From: Nomia melanderi
Taxonomy: Eukaryota > Arthropoda > Insecta > Hymenoptera > Halictidae
Direction of reading: 5' to 3'
DNA length: 64,000 nucleotides
NCBI RefSeq assembly: GCF_051020985.1
Contig: NC_135008.1
Coordinates: 7,812,001-7,876,000, forward strand
This document shows, one piece after another, positions 27,801 through 36,000 of the stretch. How positions within the stretch are numbered: the first letter of the stretch is position 1; each line of letters starts with the position of its first letter. The translations under genes and the position numbers were made by a program. The notes under the pieces were generated by a model. That model did not search any database, was not told where the DNA came from, and worked only from the letters and a program-made list of their open reading frames with translations.

Positions 27801-29298
27801 CGCCGGGGACGAGCGCCGCGGCAGCCGACAGTAATCTTTCGTTAAAATGGCCGATTGCGCGATTTGTTTGAAAATTTTCTCCTCTCTTTTTTTTATATTT
27901 ATGGATATAGTGGAGACCGGATTAATTATAGATGCGTCTAAGATAGATTTTACGCGTGAAACTTGTTTACAGGGTGAAAAGCCTGAACGCGCAATATACA
28001 CGCGATGTCCGCCGAGGAAAGCGATTTCAAGCGATCGCGTCGTGATGCTCGATAGAACAGCCATATTCCTTTGAAACCGTTCCGCGCGATAAGCGAACTA
28101 TTAGATAGACTGATCTCTATTCCCGGCGACGAGGAGAATGCGGTCGATAGAACGAGCTCGCACGTAAATCTCGCACCAACAGGAGAAAACAACGCGACAA
28201 AAAACACGCTGCACGTAAGTAAATTCTTTTTCGCTCGTTTTTTTCAATAAAAATACCTAGTCCCGCGGTGCTGGACGAAATAAAAAGTGGAGATGCGTGG
28301 AAAGGCGGGTTACTAGATTTAATTACATTTAAAGTCAGAAGAATGATTAACTAATAGGCTGTCGTTATAAAGCATGACAGTACCGTTCCTATATAACAGT
28401 TCAGAATTGTGAGATAGTCGAAAAGAATATCTGATGTCATTATTTTTCGGATAAGAGTCCAGTGTATTATGCTTCGTTAAACGAAAGATTAACTGAGGAT
28501 TAATTAAAACGTGACCGTACGTGTAACGTAGATTATCTCGATCAAACGTTAACCAAAACTGACATTCTCCTGCTACAATTTATGACATAATTATCCTACA
28601 TTATCAACGCTAGATTTCCAGACATTTATTGTATCATTCCTAGAACAATATGAGTTCACCTTTGCACTCCAGTTGCGCCTCACAATCGCCAACCGATTTT
28701 ACACAGGAAAATTGTAAAGTTTGATGTTTAATATTGAATTTTGCATAACGCATCAACGTGCGAAGTATTCAAAGAAAATAGTTTTCTTTCTCAACGTATT
28801 TGCGATTTCTAGCTAAGTCAATTTCAGAAAGTATCTGCATCTGATTAGAAAATATTGAGTATTTCCAGTGCAAAACTAACTTAACAAAAGGGTTAACACC
28901 AGAACTACCACACTAATTAAGTCGAACTATTCCAGAATATACATATCGCGAGTATTTAAACTACGACGACGCTTTTGCGAGGAGGTATAAAATAAAATAT
29001 GTTCGTACAGGTATATACAAGCCTAAGCCTCCTTTCAAATATCACGCAATGTGTTGCTCCAATCAAAAGAAACGAGAAATAAGACACTCAAGTTACTCGG
29101 TTAGTTCCAGTGTCGAAGGAGCGTCCGATAATATCTAACATCAGCGTTTTCTAACATTTACTAATGCTTTTCGCGGCGAAGTTTCGAGGAACACGGGTGA
29201 CGCGTTTCGAGAGTGCACGCGGAGGAAGAGGAACGGGTCCCGAATTCCGGCGGATACTGTAAACAAACAGGCTCGTTCGACCAACCTTTATGTGGCAT
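4800..29298 (-). CDS. toy: twin of eyeless (Pax6), 5' part: 324 codons in six exons, 3' end outside the window
   Basis: Pax6-family transcription factor with an N-terminal paired domain and a paired-class homeodomain; in insects toy acts at the top of the eye-specification network, upstream of eyeless. Joined exons give one open frame of 324 codons. The paired domain spans about residues 35-163 and the homeodomain starts at residue 279 and is cut after its position 46. Residues that favour toy over eyeless are SIKPRAIGG, RVATTPVV, KIADYKREC, the linker block YDKLRMFNGQ..GW, and TSFSNEQ in the homeodomain (my recollection of fly eyeless is SIRPR, RVATAEVV and TSFTNDQ). Drosophila Toy is about 540 residues, so roughly 40% is missing to the left. 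All junctions are GT-AG. The start at 29298 is inferred; the rest of the model is read directly from the sequence. Confidence 0.93.
4883..5558 (-). other. toy intron 5 (676 bp)
   Basis: Short intron splitting the homeobox in phase 1 at LEK|EFERTHYP. The donor is GTTAGT and the acceptor CGTTTTAG with a modest pyrimidine tract. Nothing else recognised inside. Confidence 0.9.
5559..5723 (-). CDS. toy: toy exon 5: acidic linker and first third of the homeodomain
   Basis: Acceptor TTTGTTTTCAG ends at 5724. The exon encodes DTGSLLSHQQETTSDGNSEH, then NSSGDEDSQVRLRLKRK and LQRNRTSFSNEQIDSLEK. The acidic Ser/Asp/Glu-rich block precedes the basic RLKRKLQRNR, which opens the homeodomain N-terminal arm (residue 279 of the model) and is likely part of the nuclear localisation signal. 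It ends in phase 1 (AAA G) at donor GTTAGT. Val follows DEDSQ where I recall Met in fly Toy, a conservative change. Confidence 0.96.
6355..6402 (+). repeat. (GATA)n followed by (GA)n microsatellite
   Basis: GATA units then GA dinucleotides in toy intron 4, inside a longer purine-rich block. Confidence 0.95.
6827..6855 (+). repeat. (CT)n microsatellite
   Basis: CT dinucleotides in the pyrimidine-rich block of toy intron 4. Confidence 0.95.
9040..9256. mobile_element. decayed second copy of the repeat at 28662-28896
   Basis: Ends GAGTGCGAAAGGTTAA at 9241-9256. The interior matches 28720-28805 loosely (ACTTTGATATTC.., TACATTAACACGAAGCATTTCA). Also holds a 12-bp tandem GCGTACTGTCAT repeated about 2.5 times near 9170-9200. 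The left boundary is uncertain. Confidence 0.4.
9330..9606 (-). CDS. toy: toy exon 4: end of the paired domain and start of the linker
   Basis: Acceptor CCCCTGTCCACAG ends at 9607. The exon begins GTA TCG TCC ATC (VSSINRVLRNLASQKEQQ), which completes the last RED helix. It continues into an alanine/glutamine stretch (AAAVQAHQGAE), the conserved linker block SVYDKLRMFNGQAAGW, and then a low-complexity Pro/Ser/Thr/Gly segment ending DDSLLKRS. It ends in phase 1 at donor AGCG|GTGAGT. The KLRMFNGQ..GW block is also found in fly Toy and is a good marker separating it from eyeless. Confidence 0.95.
9607..14789 (-). other. toy intron 3 (5.2 kb), non-coding
   Basis: Interrupts the RED half of the paired domain in phase 0 at NIPS|VSS. 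It contains CpG-rich sequence at about 10060-11980, 12500-13200 and 13790-14300, separated by AT-rich DNA, and a (GACC)n tract near 11815. No exon or RNA gene recognised. Confidence 0.85.
11804..11838 (+). repeat. (GACC)n tetranucleotide tract
   Basis: Tandem CCGA/GACC units near 11810-11835 in toy intron 3. Confidence 0.85.
14790..14970 (-). CDS. toy: toy exon 3: linker and RED half of the paired domain
   Basis: The exon begins G TAC TAC GAG after the acceptor CTGTCCAG and encodes YYETGSIKPRAIGGSKPRV, the inter-subdomain linker, then RED helices with YKRECPSIFAWEIRDRLL and EGVCNNDNIPS. It ends in phase 0 at a strong donor GTGAGT (intron from 14789). The NIPS|VSS junction is a conserved Pax6 intron position. 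KP rather than RP in the linker and TTPVV are toy-like. Confidence 0.96.
14971..15048 (-). other. 78-bp toy intron inside the paired box, frame-preserving if retained
   Basis: The intron starts GTTATATCC at 15048 and ends TTTCCCTGTCCAG at 14971. It splits the arginine codon of ILGR|YYETG (phase 2). Its length is 26 codons exactly and the frame across it contains no stop, so an unspliced message would still encode a paired domain with a 26-residue serine- and leucine-rich insert between Arg-89 and Tyr-90. The donor is weaker than the others in this gene (GTTATA versus GTGAGT). Confidence 0.9.
15049..15301 (-). CDS. toy: toy exon 2: N-terminus and PAI half of the paired domain
   Basis: Acceptor GATTCACAG ends at 15302. 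The exon starts AG GAG GAC TTG ATG and encodes a glycine-rich leader (MHGGGAGIGGGSMVGQ), then NSIFGCSAAGHSGVNQLGG and on through ILGR. It covers the beta-hairpin and helices 1-3 of the PAI subdomain, including the recognition helix VSNGCVSKILGR. It ends in phase 2 (GGA AG) at donor GTTATA. Toy-specific features are the GCS.AGHSG leader and VYVNGRPLPD. A second ATG at 15290 (Met-9 of the model) is an alternative start if the upstream exon call is wrong. Confidence 0.95.
19143..19363. mobile_element. 221-bp MITE with TTAA-type ends
   Basis: Left end CTAATATATTGCGTACCGG and the reverse complement of the right end TTAACACATTGCGTACCGG match in 15 of 19 positions. The right TTAA is intact; the left is CTAA. 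AT-rich interior without coding potential. Confidence 0.7.
24930..25270 (+). repeat. purine-rich degenerate minisatellite
   Basis: About 340 bases almost entirely A and G on the plus strand, with imperfect repetition of units such as GACAGATAAAGAAGTA (near 24999 and 25035). Lies in toy intron 1. Confidence 0.8.
26175..26198. repeat. 10-bp perfect hairpin with 4-base loop
   Basis: TTCTGCGACT and AGTCGCAGAA are exact reverse complements around CATA. Intronic; no U-tract follows and no function is recognised. Confidence 0.85.
28662..28896. mobile_element. TTAA-bounded repeat sharing its right TTAA with the adjacent element
   Basis: Left end TTCACCTTTGCACTCCAG and right end AAAAGGGTTAA resemble decayed TTAACCTTTGCACTC-type termini. 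About 70% of bases in 28720-28805 match 9100-9170 in the same orientation, and the right ends correspond (AGAAAAT..AG..TTTCCAGTG before AAAGGGTTAA here, GAAAGGTTAA there). Confidence 0.45.
28893..29116 (+). mobile_element. 224-bp TTAA element, probable diverged member of the copy A/B family
   Basis: Starts TTAACACCAGAACTACC and ends GGTTAGTTCCAGTGTCGA, an imperfect inverted terminus. Length and termini match copies A and B; the first 60 bp align loosely, the middle poorly. The right TTAA has decayed to TCGA. It lies 170 bp downstream of the toy start-codon exon in intron 1. Confidence 0.55.
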
Positions 29299-29574
29299 CT
29301 TCCAGAAGGGCGGTTCGGGGGTGGGTGAGCAAGGGTTAGCCACCCCCGCGCCCAACAGCGTTCTTGCCGCGTGCAGCGCCGCCGCCGCCGCCTCCCGGCT
29401 CCGCGCTGCCGCAGCGCTTGGCGGGTAATCCGAAGCGCTGTCACTTCCGGCGATGCCGGCACCGCCACCGCTGCCTCCGCAAGAACGAAGGTGCAGGTTC
29501 AGCCGACTGCCGGCGACCGTGCCACCGCCGCCACCGCCACCTCCGCCGCCACCTCCGGCCACGCTAACACAATG
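29286..29574 (-). CDS. toy: toy exon with probable start codon (5'UTR plus first 13 coding bases)
   Basis: A strong acceptor (TTGTTTTGTTTTCAG ending at 29575) opens this exon. The only ATG in the exon is at 29298-29296, with A at -3 and the context TGGAAGATGCC. It encodes Met-Pro-His-Lys followed by one base of the next codon, ending at a donor AAAG|GTTGGT (intron starts 29285). Phase 1 fits the paired-box exon at 15301 exactly, giving MPHKEEDLMHGG, which resembles the fly Toy start (...TEHIMHG). Upstream of the ATG the same frame stays open for 92 codons, with a run of 12 glycines and alanine-rich stretches, but has no ATG. If not spliced at 29286 the frame runs to TAG at 29161. The donor is only moderate, so the exon end is less certain than the acceptor. 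Confidence 0.6.
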
Positions 29575-29771
29575 CTGAAAACAAAACAAGGGATTCGCTT
29601 TTTATCTCTTCCACTAGAATCTTCTGATGGAGGACGACGTCCGTGGCAACGTTCAATTGTTAAGGAAATTTTGGCAGTCGAAGAGGGATATTATTGCATA
29701 ACATTAGAAATATTGATGAAATACGATACGAAACCGAAGATCCTCTATATTCGTTATTGAAAGCAACTTAC
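29575..29771 (-). other. possible 197-bp intron in the toy 5'UTR
   Basis: A donor AATACG|GTAAGTTG at 29771 faces the strong acceptor at 29575. If it is spliced, the in-frame TGA nine bases before the junction closes the long ATG-less frame of the downstream exon, leaving the MPHK codon as the first in-frame start. Read from the sequence only; no transcript evidence. Confidence 0.4.
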
Positions 29772-29846
29772 CGTATTTCATCAATACCTAGAATACCCGA
29801 TGATTAATGATTGCAAGTCCGATGTACATAAGCGTTTTTTCGATTC
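29772..29846 (-). other. candidate 5'UTR exon of toy
   Basis: Bounded by a plausible acceptor ACTATTTCCAG (ending 29847) and the good donor at 29771. It would be a 75-nt non-coding exon carrying two short upstream open frames, one of 13 codons and one of 6 codons running across the junction. The 5' boundary is weak; the exon could be longer or include a transcription start. Confidence 0.25.
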
Positions 29847-30925
29847 CTGGAAATAGTTATTCTTGAAATCTATTTAATTATCTTCTTGCGGACTTCAGTG
29901 TTTTTTTTTTGTGTTCTAACCTTGTGCTCTTCTACTTCGTTTGAGATGAATAAGAAACTAATTAGTCGAGTAGAAACGATTGAGAAGTAAACTGTAGCGT
30001 GTGTGACTGGTTTAGGTTAGCACGTAATTCACGCTTGGATAATCTTGTAAAGGTCAGGTTTGGAAGATCGATTTTCATTGGTTTTAATGAATTGTTGGCA
30101 GGAGTCGAGCTTGAATATAAGAAAGATAAATAATGGAAATTGAACGGAGAATTTTGATGAGTTGAAATTATGTCTGATGAAGGAATCTCGCAAAGAAGAT
30201 ACGCGACAGTGTCTGTCGTCGTAATTTCCTCTTGTGCGAAAGGAATTTGCAAGTACAAGGCCAAGTATAGTTTTATGAAAGCGCTGCAGCGCGATAGCGA
30301 TGATTACGTAATTTACCTTCGTAATAAAATAGAATTAAACATGAAGTAACGGACTAAGTGAAAGTTTCGCAGGAAAGAAGTGCATTATGACTGTACTGCA
30401 ATTTCGTGGCTACAACAACGAGAAATAACAAGAACGCAGGATTAATGCATAAGATTTACAAGCAAAAGCCCACAACCGCTGCTCCTCCACACAACACTTG
30501 ACGAGCGTGCACATCAAACGGGGCATGTGCTTCTATTTGGAGCTTCCATTTCAAACCGAATACATTGTTGCCCTCGTATCTCCCCTTAAATACAAAGAGA
30601 ATCATTTCGTTTACACAATCTATTGTTCTTAGCAATCCTTGTCACTATTACAATACAAACCCCATATTTTCGATGAAGAAATTTTAAATAAACTCTCAAA
30701 CGAACCAATGATTGTTAGTGTCTATGAGATGCACGAATTTTATGTCATTAAGTAAACTGTGATTCTGTATGACTTGTACAGACGTTAGTTCAATAATTAA
30801 CTATAAATCCTCGAAGATAGAAATCAATTCGTTATTTGAAATAAGAATGCTACTATATTGAAAAATCAACGGCTTCAACAATAATCATCCAGCTTCTCTA
30901 TAAAATCCCGCGATATTTAAGGAAC

Positions 30926-31688
30926 AACATGGCGGTCGGTTGATTTAAATTTAAACTATTTCGTCGCCGCATTAAAACAAACAGTAACTCGATATATTGT
31001 GCTGTCCAAGGGAGAGAAATAAATCTTGTTAAGCGTGTTCCAATGAATTCCGTTTTTACAGCGCCCGGCGACGCGACGCCATGTTGGCAAACGTTTTGTG
31101 TTCCGGCGACGCAGGGCGTCTCTCGTTAAAACTTCATTCCGCGAGTACGGTGAAACACGAAACGTCAAGAGCACGGGAATTACGTGCTAAGTGAACCGAA
31201 GGATTAAACGTTAATGGAGGATGTCACGTTCGAGCGATTTCTTTCGCTCTGGAGCTTGATTTGCAGCTGGTTCTAGCAGTTTGTCGCCGCGCGGGTACGC
31301 GCGGACGTTTGTCCCCCCAATTTTGCGCGTACCCGCGCGCGCGACCGCTCGGCTATTAGATTTTCTGTGCGGCGCGCGCTCGAACAACGCATTCATTTCG
31401 TCATCCAGTGAAAAAACTGAAACAATTTCTTCATCCCGCCGGGTTCCGCGAACAATGGGCCTGTTGGCCAAGCGGAGGAACGTCGGCGAACGTCGTTGCG
31501 AAACGCGTACGATTTCTAGCTCGGGTCGGCATTAATTAATTAAGAAGAGGATGCGATAATAGAGGATGCGATTCACGGGGATAACCGCGAAAACGGGTGC
31601 CATGGGGCAATGTGAGTCGAAGGTCTCCAAAGGTGAAGGTGTTAGACTGTCAATGGTAGGTGTAAAGTCGCGAGAATAAAAATGGCGG
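30926..31688. promoter_or_regulatory. cluster of YY1/Pho-type motifs upstream of toy
   Basis: Three matches to the YY1/Pleiohomeotic core lie within 760 bp: AACATGGCGG at 30926, CGCCATGTT at 31077 (opposite strand) and AAAATGGCGG at 31679. Such motifs are typical of insect core promoters and Polycomb response elements, and toy, as a developmental transcription factor, is an expected Polycomb target. The sequence shows the motifs; the function is inference. Position 1.4-2.4 kb upstream of the start-codon exon. Confidence 0.3.
31288..31339. repeat. 15-bp perfect GC-rich inverted repeat (hairpin)
   Basis: Arms CGCGCGGGTACGCGC (31288-31302) and GCGCGTACCCGCGCG (31325-31339) are exact reverse complements around a 22-nt loop. 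The stem is 13 of 15 G/C. It sits inside the YY1/Pho motif cluster. Confidence 0.85.
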
Positions 31689-33012
31689 AACGTGTAATAC
31701 AAAAGGATGATGAATCTGAAGTGACTTACGTTCTAAAGTTACTTCAAAATTATATGTAGTTTACATTTCGGTAAAAGGACCTACGAATAGGAACAAAGAA
31801 CACGGGTTATCTTTTCCCAGGTAATTTATCAAGGAGCTGTACGTGCTTTCTTCAACATGCGTGTCAACGATTTGGAAGCTTAATTTCCGACTGTATCATC
31901 GTGTAACATACTTTTCCGTGAAAATGTTGCTCGCATTCATAAACATGTGGCAAAAAGCAAGTCTTCATTACGTAGGCGAACATTTTTTCTTCCGCCCGCC
32001 TTACCAAAGCACCCTTAAAATATAGAAACCCTTTAACCATTTATTCCACGAAAGCAGATGCATAAAAATGTAACATGGAAATGCGTGAGATTATATAATA
32101 ACTTCCTTAAAACCCCAGAATCGCGTACGTTGAATTCATCCCCTTGGACCAGCGAAAACGTTCAAAAATTTAAATTCCCAATTCTGATTGTTCCAATCAA
32201 TATTACTTCGAGCGTAATGGTCGCATTCCGCGCAATAACGACAATGGAAAAAAATCAACCAAGATACGTGCAGATTCACATCAACGTCACGGCGTCCCTT
32301 CAGAATTCGGTCGAAGAGCGGCACGGGGGGTGGACGCCCGTAAATCGTGGGAAGCGCATAAATTAAAAAAATTCCTGGCTATACGGGAAACGTTACGAGC
32401 ACGTCGCCCAATAAATCTGTCGGATTCATAATCGCGATGCATTAAACGCGCGTTTGAAGCGGTGCTGGAAGGGAATAGAAGGTTAAATTTCGCGAGCCGT
32501 CGGTCGGGCCCCGGAATCCGCGTAAAGGCTGATCAATGTTTCCGCGTGAAACGTCGAAACCCACCCCCGCCCCCGCCGCGATCTGAATAACTTCGATATT
32601 GTTGCGAGCGATTTCATAAGCCAATGTGTAAATCATGAAAACTCGATTGATCCCCGCATACTTCTGCACGCTCTTTCACGCGCCCTTCCACGCGTACAAA
32701 CGGACCGCGCGCCGCCGCCGCCGCCGCATCAAAGAACATAATTCAGGGGATTATCGTGCGCGAAACGGGGCAAATATTGGCACCGTCGAAACTGGTTCGC
32801 CAAAAGCAAATGTTCCGGCGGGGTGCGTCCAGAAAATAAATAACGCCACGGTGAATAATAAACATCGCCGGTGTCGCCGGTAAATTTTTGCCCATTTTTC
32901 GCCGCTCAAGCCTGATTACACCTATACGCGCGAATTTAGTCGTCGCGGTTCCTCGACGCAACCGATTTCATGCGAATCCCAGGAAAAAGCCGTGGCGCAG
33001 CGGAAAAAAAAG

Positions 33013-33015
<3 letters not shown>

Positions 33016-33048
<33 letters not shown>
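33016..33048 (+). repeat. (GA)n microsatellite
   Basis: About 33 bases of GA dinucleotides in the toy upstream flank. Confidence 0.95.
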
Positions 33049-33050
<2 letters not shown>

Positions 33051-36000
33051 ACGAGAATTTTACGTCCGTCCCACGCGCGTTTTAACGATTCCCTCTGTTA
33101 GCTTTTGATACGCGAATAATTAAATATTACATCCCGCGCCACGGTAGGAAAATAGGCAAAGGTTAATTTGCTAACTTGCCCTACGTGCTTGCAGTTCCGT
33201 CGACCTGTGCAAGTAGAGACGCATTACTCTTGAACCCCGCGGTCCTAACCATACGTGCACCGTGTATACTCGGCGAGGGGCGAGCGGAGGGTCAACGTTA
33301 AATTCGGTCAGAAACTCGGGTAAACAGTTGCGAACACTTGTGAAATAATTAGGGCCGCGGATGGAATACAGTTTTCGCAGTCCTCCGACGTGCTTTTCGC
33401 TTCTGCGTTACCCGAAATTTCTTCTTCTGATTTCATTCCCTTTCATGGAGTACACTCCCATTTCACTCAACGTAAGACAGATCGAAATTAACCCCACACC
33501 TTACGACTTAATTTCGCAATTCCATTAGAACTATTCATCGTTGATAATGTACTAATAAAATAAAAATGCTCTTTCTATACCTACATTTACTCCAAACTAT
33601 ACAAATTACTAACAAACGCGATGTTTCATTTCAACTCAGAAGAACTGAACGTTTACATTCGTTAAACAATAGTAGAAATTTTCGTCACGAGTTTGATACG
33701 ACATTGCAAGGCAAGAGGGGTTGGTAATATTCTGTCAAGCCTTATTTCGCGAAAGAAACGACAAAGGAATCGTTCGAAGGAACTTTCCACTCGTTTTCCG
33801 ACTGGCGCGTTCCCGAAAATCGTTTGCGAAAGACAGCGAGTTCAGGAATCGATCGTAATTTCGGTCGTTTCGCTGGGGGCAAGAAGCTTTCACGAGCAGC
33901 CGTGTAATTTAAACTCCCGCGGCGGAGATTCTTGCGGTCAGATTGGTGTTTACATCGACAGTAATACCCTCTTTGGCGATCGGGATACCTCTGAAGGCGG
34001 GTTCACAACAGCGGCGGCGGCGTCCGTACACCTACGCGCATTCCACCGTCGCTTTCGTTCATCGTAGTTAATCACGCCGCAGTTACGACGAGTGTTAATT
34101 ATCATTCGGCCCGGTTCGTAGATCATTAGCTCCTTTCATCGTGATCGTGAGGAGCGTCACGACCGCTAGGAGACGCGGGGATGAGGCGGGCCTCTCGAGC
34201 GGCGATGAAGAGGAAGAGAGGGAGCCTCATAAACGATTCGACTCGATCAAAATGTGCAAGCTGTGCTACACCGTCGACTGATTACGGGTTACTGTCCCGG
34301 CGACCGCGCGATCCCTTTGTATCCCGTTAAAAAGAAGCGCGACCACTTACCGTGATGCGGCTCTAACAGAAACGCTTATTACGGTAACCGAGGAACGCGA
34401 CGTAACACTGGCTTTTCGCCGAGTGTGTTATTCCGCGATTATTCGCTTGCCCCGATGCCCCGGAAAAATTAATGGAAAATTAATGGATCGCGGATAAAGA
34501 CGTTTCATCGAAGCGTGGAACGTACTGCCGGCCTGTCGTGAGATTGTCCGGATGAAGAATCTCGAAGCGAATCTTCTGGATTTAAATCTTCTGTATTAAA
34601 TTCGATTTTAGGAAAATTGATGTAGGCATCTTTGATGAATGTTGTTTACAATTCGTTGAGTCGCTTATGCGACCGTAACGCACATTGTTTTCTGATAAAG
34701 AAGACATTGAATGATATGTTTACGATGATAACATTTTAGAAGAGCGTATAAAGCTAACTTTGATCAAAGTAAATGTATTAGTTTAAGTTCTAAGCTTGAA
34801 ATTCTTTGAATTCAAATTCGATGAGGTCGAAGTACCTAAATTTTCCAGCATTCCGCCGCTAAATTTCAATTTTTAAATGCAACACGCAAACAGAATCAAT
34901 CGACAACAAACGGAACGTATCATTTCGCGAGCAATGGCCGGGACAAGCGGGAAACACGAACTTCCCCGTGGAAATGAAACGAACGACGCGAAGTTTACTA
35001 ATTACTCGGTTCCTTTATCGTCTGTGGCGAACTTAGACGAAGCTGGCACGCATTAAATTACTTAATATCGCGTCCCGTGGCGTTTTACACGGAAAAATTA
35101 CGTGGCCAAGAAGAGGGTCGCGCCGAGAAGTGGGGAAAAAACGGAGGAGTGTCTCAAAGCGACAGTGTAACGACATTCTCGACGGTCGATTTGCAATTAG
35201 CGGATACGCGGGAACACTTTTCCTTTCGACAAAAGCGCTTCCACGAGAAATCTTGTGATCCCGCGGCCTCGTTAATGGCGGCCGCGCAAAGAACCCGCCG
35301 AAGGGGGATCATTAAAGACGCTCGGATTTTTGTGCATTAACCTAATGCCGGGCGATTTCCGGTTGACGTGACACGGTAAATAAAGACGAAATTGCTGTCC
35401 CACTATTTAAAGACCGACCCACGCGGATAGCGAAAGAAAATGGAGAGAACGCGGCATACGCCGCTCTTGTTCGGAGCACACGGAACCCGGCTCTTCGACA
35501 AAGAACGTCATTGAAAGAATGTCATTAAAAGAAGAGGAACGACATTCAGACGACGAATTGGCAACATTGCGGAATCGTTACTTCGTTACGTACAGCATTT
35601 ATCGTTTTTGCCCGCAGTGTTGCTTCGATTCTCTTCCTGTGATTATACATATTATAATTGCAAGTGCTAGATATACCGATCAGCGGAAACTACGTTATTT
35701 ATCGAAAGAGCTACACTGCAACTCCGTTCGAGAAGTAGGAGGATAAACTAAATGAAACGTATGTTACTATTGTTCTAAAATGAAGTTTAATGCGTTTATA
35801 ATACGATTGTAGAAACGTTGTTCTTTCGAACTTTATATATATGTTCAGTAGTCGATTTTTAACATATTCATGTAGTAAATTATGATTGTATTCTTTCGTC
35901 AACGTAAAACTGAAGCATTATGGGATATGCTTCAATCTAGAACGCACGAAAAAATTGCACGGGCTTGATTATGCGAATGTATGAAATATATTGCGAGATA

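Larger units (their letters stand above)
15302..29285 (-). other. toy intron 1 (about 14 kb), non-coding, with MITE insertions
   Basis: Separates the probable start exon from the first paired-box exon in phase 1. No coding exon recognised inside. It contains TTAA-bounded elements at 19143-19363, 28662-28896 and 28893-29116, a purine-rich degenerate repeat at about 24930-25270, a GAG microsatellite near 23557-23582, a 10-bp perfect hairpin at 26175-26198, and CpG-rich islands near 17250-17900, 20090-20340, 21220-21480 and 24170-24260. Insect Pax6 regulatory enhancers are often intronic, but I can point to none specifically. Confidence 0.6.
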
